Positions 62,735-64,000 of a stretch of 64,000 nucleotides of DNA are shown piece by piece. Location: NCBI RefSeq assembly GCF_036370855.1, contig NC_088105.1:14265619-14329618 (forward strand). Direction: 5' to 3'. Source of the stretch: Dromaius novaehollandiae (taxonomy: Eukaryota; Chordata; Aves; Casuariiformes; Dromaiidae). Both the position numbers and the translations under genes were made by a program. Under the pieces are notes generated by a model. That model was not told the DNA's origin. It ran no database searches and saw only the letters and a list, made by a program, of their open reading frames with translations. Positions within the stretch are counted from its first letter, which is position 1; each line of letters opens with the position of its first letter.

Positions 62735-62860
62735 AAGTGTATCCAGTTCAACTACTGAACCAAAAAGGCAACAGCTGGTCCCTTCTCAGCACATACCCTC
62801 GCAGCACCGAATTTGGCCTGCAACCATACATGTGCAACATAGAAGAAAGGATTCAAAGGA
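62735..62860 (+). other. candidate unassigned exon
   Basis: 126 bases open in one frame, preceded by a long pyrimidine tract ending ctttctcag (to 62734) and followed by gtaaga (62861). Length is a multiple of three and phase is 1 on both sides. Its peptide (VYPVQLLNQKGNSW at the start) matches nothing I recognise. It could be an untranslated exon upstream of RGS13, an exon of a non-coding transcript, or chance. Confidence 0.2.
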
Positions 62861-62869
62861 GTAAGACTA

Positions 62870-64000
62870 TATCAAAAGCCTGTTCAACATATGCTTCAGT
62901 TATCTACTGGTCTCCAGCTCACCCAAGAGACAAGTCAAGGCCCTTTCAGGCTAGATGAGACCATTCATTACCATGAAACTGCAAAGAGCTTCCGCAGAGC
63001 CTACAGAGACCCAGTTTGAAATGATGCTCACAGGAAAAATTCTGCCTTCTTCGGGGTGACACCAGGTGACATCTAGTGGAATACTCATGTAATAAGAGGA
63101 AGAACATCATTTAGGCTCAGTCACATAATTTTTTGTTCAAAAAGCGCTCCTGGTTAGTCACCAAACCTCCCAGGCCTGTTAAGTACTCTGGAAAGGGAAG
63201 CAGAAAGGCACCGTTCTGGGTATCAAGCTAAGAACGAACGGCAGTAGAAGAAACAAATTGTAAAAACATATTGGCAAGGAGCTTTGATGGAGTAGCACTG
63301 AGCCTAAATGACAGCAGTCCTGTTGAGAGTGCAAAGATGCTCTTTGCACGGGCTGCGAGGCACGGCCATGGCAGGCAACTGGCAGGTGAATACCCGCAGC
63401 GGCGGAGGCTCCCTCTGCCCCGAGGACTTGCACCTGCAGAGACCCATCGAATTTCCCAGGGCCCGTTAGGGCTGAAGGGTACAATGATACAATGAGACTG
63501 CAAACACTAAATAGGCCACAAGTCTTGCGTTTCCGATTCCTCCCACTGTACAAGCCAAAAGTAGGTCTGGACAAGTATTTTTCAGTTTAATAGTAAAAAC
63601 AAGCTTATTTTGACTTTAAACAATGTTACAATTTAATATCTGTAATATACCAAAGAAAATATTTGAACAAAGTCACTGATTACTGAAGAATCGTACTCAG
63701 GTGCTGCACAGTTTAAATTTAGAGATCTTGCATATGATGTCCTAATGATGAACACTAGCTGATAATAGAAAACCCCCCAAATAGCTCATTAGCATTTAAC
63801 ACAAATATTTTAAATGAATTCTCTTTTAATGCCAGCATGATTTCTTGCATAAATAAGCTTCTTTTACAAAAAGGACTTGCATATAGACATGCATATGTAC
63901 GTATATATCCACAAGGTTTTCAGAGTAAGAAAGTGCTCACGTAAGTAGATCAAATAATAAATACTGGTTTAAATCACTGGTGGAGATTAAGAAACAGAAT
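62870..64000. other. intergenic right edge
   Basis: No gene recognised. A GC-richer patch at about 63340-63480 with roughly ten CpG produces overlapping ORFs on both strands without family resemblance. Confidence 0.5.

Noticed and set aside
63179-63574. Overlapping ORFs on both strands near the right edge (131, 91 and 74 codons)
   Set aside because: They coincide with a GC-rich patch, overlap each other in different frames and resemble no protein family.

Overview
The window is vertebrate nuclear DNA, most likely from a bird. It is AT-rich, gene-poor and low in interspersed repeats, and the only clear transposons are CR1 LINE copies, the dominant LINE of birds and other sauropsids. All genes are spliced eukaryotic genes with GT-AG introns; there are no operons, CRISPR arrays or prokaryotic features.

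Two genes can be assembled exon by exon, both on the + strand and both members of the R4 family of regulators of G-protein signalling. RGS21 lies at about 9.5-14.1 kb (four coding exons, C-terminal half fully intact). RGS1 lies at 52.3-55.3 kb (five exons, 199 codons plus stop, fully intact). The order RGS21 then RGS1, same strand, about 38 kb apart, agrees with the known vertebrate RGS18-RGS21-RGS1-RGS13-RGS2 cluster (human 1q31). I found no RGS18 coding exon in the left 9.5 kb and no RGS13 coding exon in the right 8 kb.

The most notable observation is in RGS21. The reconstructed frame has exactly the 152 codons of the human protein, but codon 10 is TGA. The remainder, including every Galpha-contact residue of the RGS box, is open. 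A methionine at codon 16 sits in a strong Kozak context and could start a 137-residue protein lacking the N-terminal double cysteine. Other observations: a 75-nt block shared almost base for base between RGS21 and RGS1 with very high GC3; a compact RGS1 promoter with CRE-like, kappa-B, RUNX, AP-1 and TATA-like sites; runs with G-quadruplex potential on both sides of RGS1; and two CpG-rich clusters in the gene desert between the genes.

Layout: 1-9.5 kb non-coding flank (possibly with the untranslated first exon of RGS21, not located); 9.5-14.5 kb RGS21; 14.5-52.1 kb intergenic with CpG clusters at 27.8-28.1 and 36.1-36.3 kb, a 1.86-kb dead CR1 at 42.7-44.6 kb and two CR1 3'-end fragments at 48.1 and 50.5 kb; 52.1-56.0 kb RGS1 with promoter and poly(A) signal; 56-64 kb intergenic towards the expected RGS13. 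Both proteins are GTPase-activating proteins for Gi/Gq-class alpha subunits. RGS1 acts mainly in activated lymphocytes, and RGS21 has been linked to taste-receptor cells in mammals.
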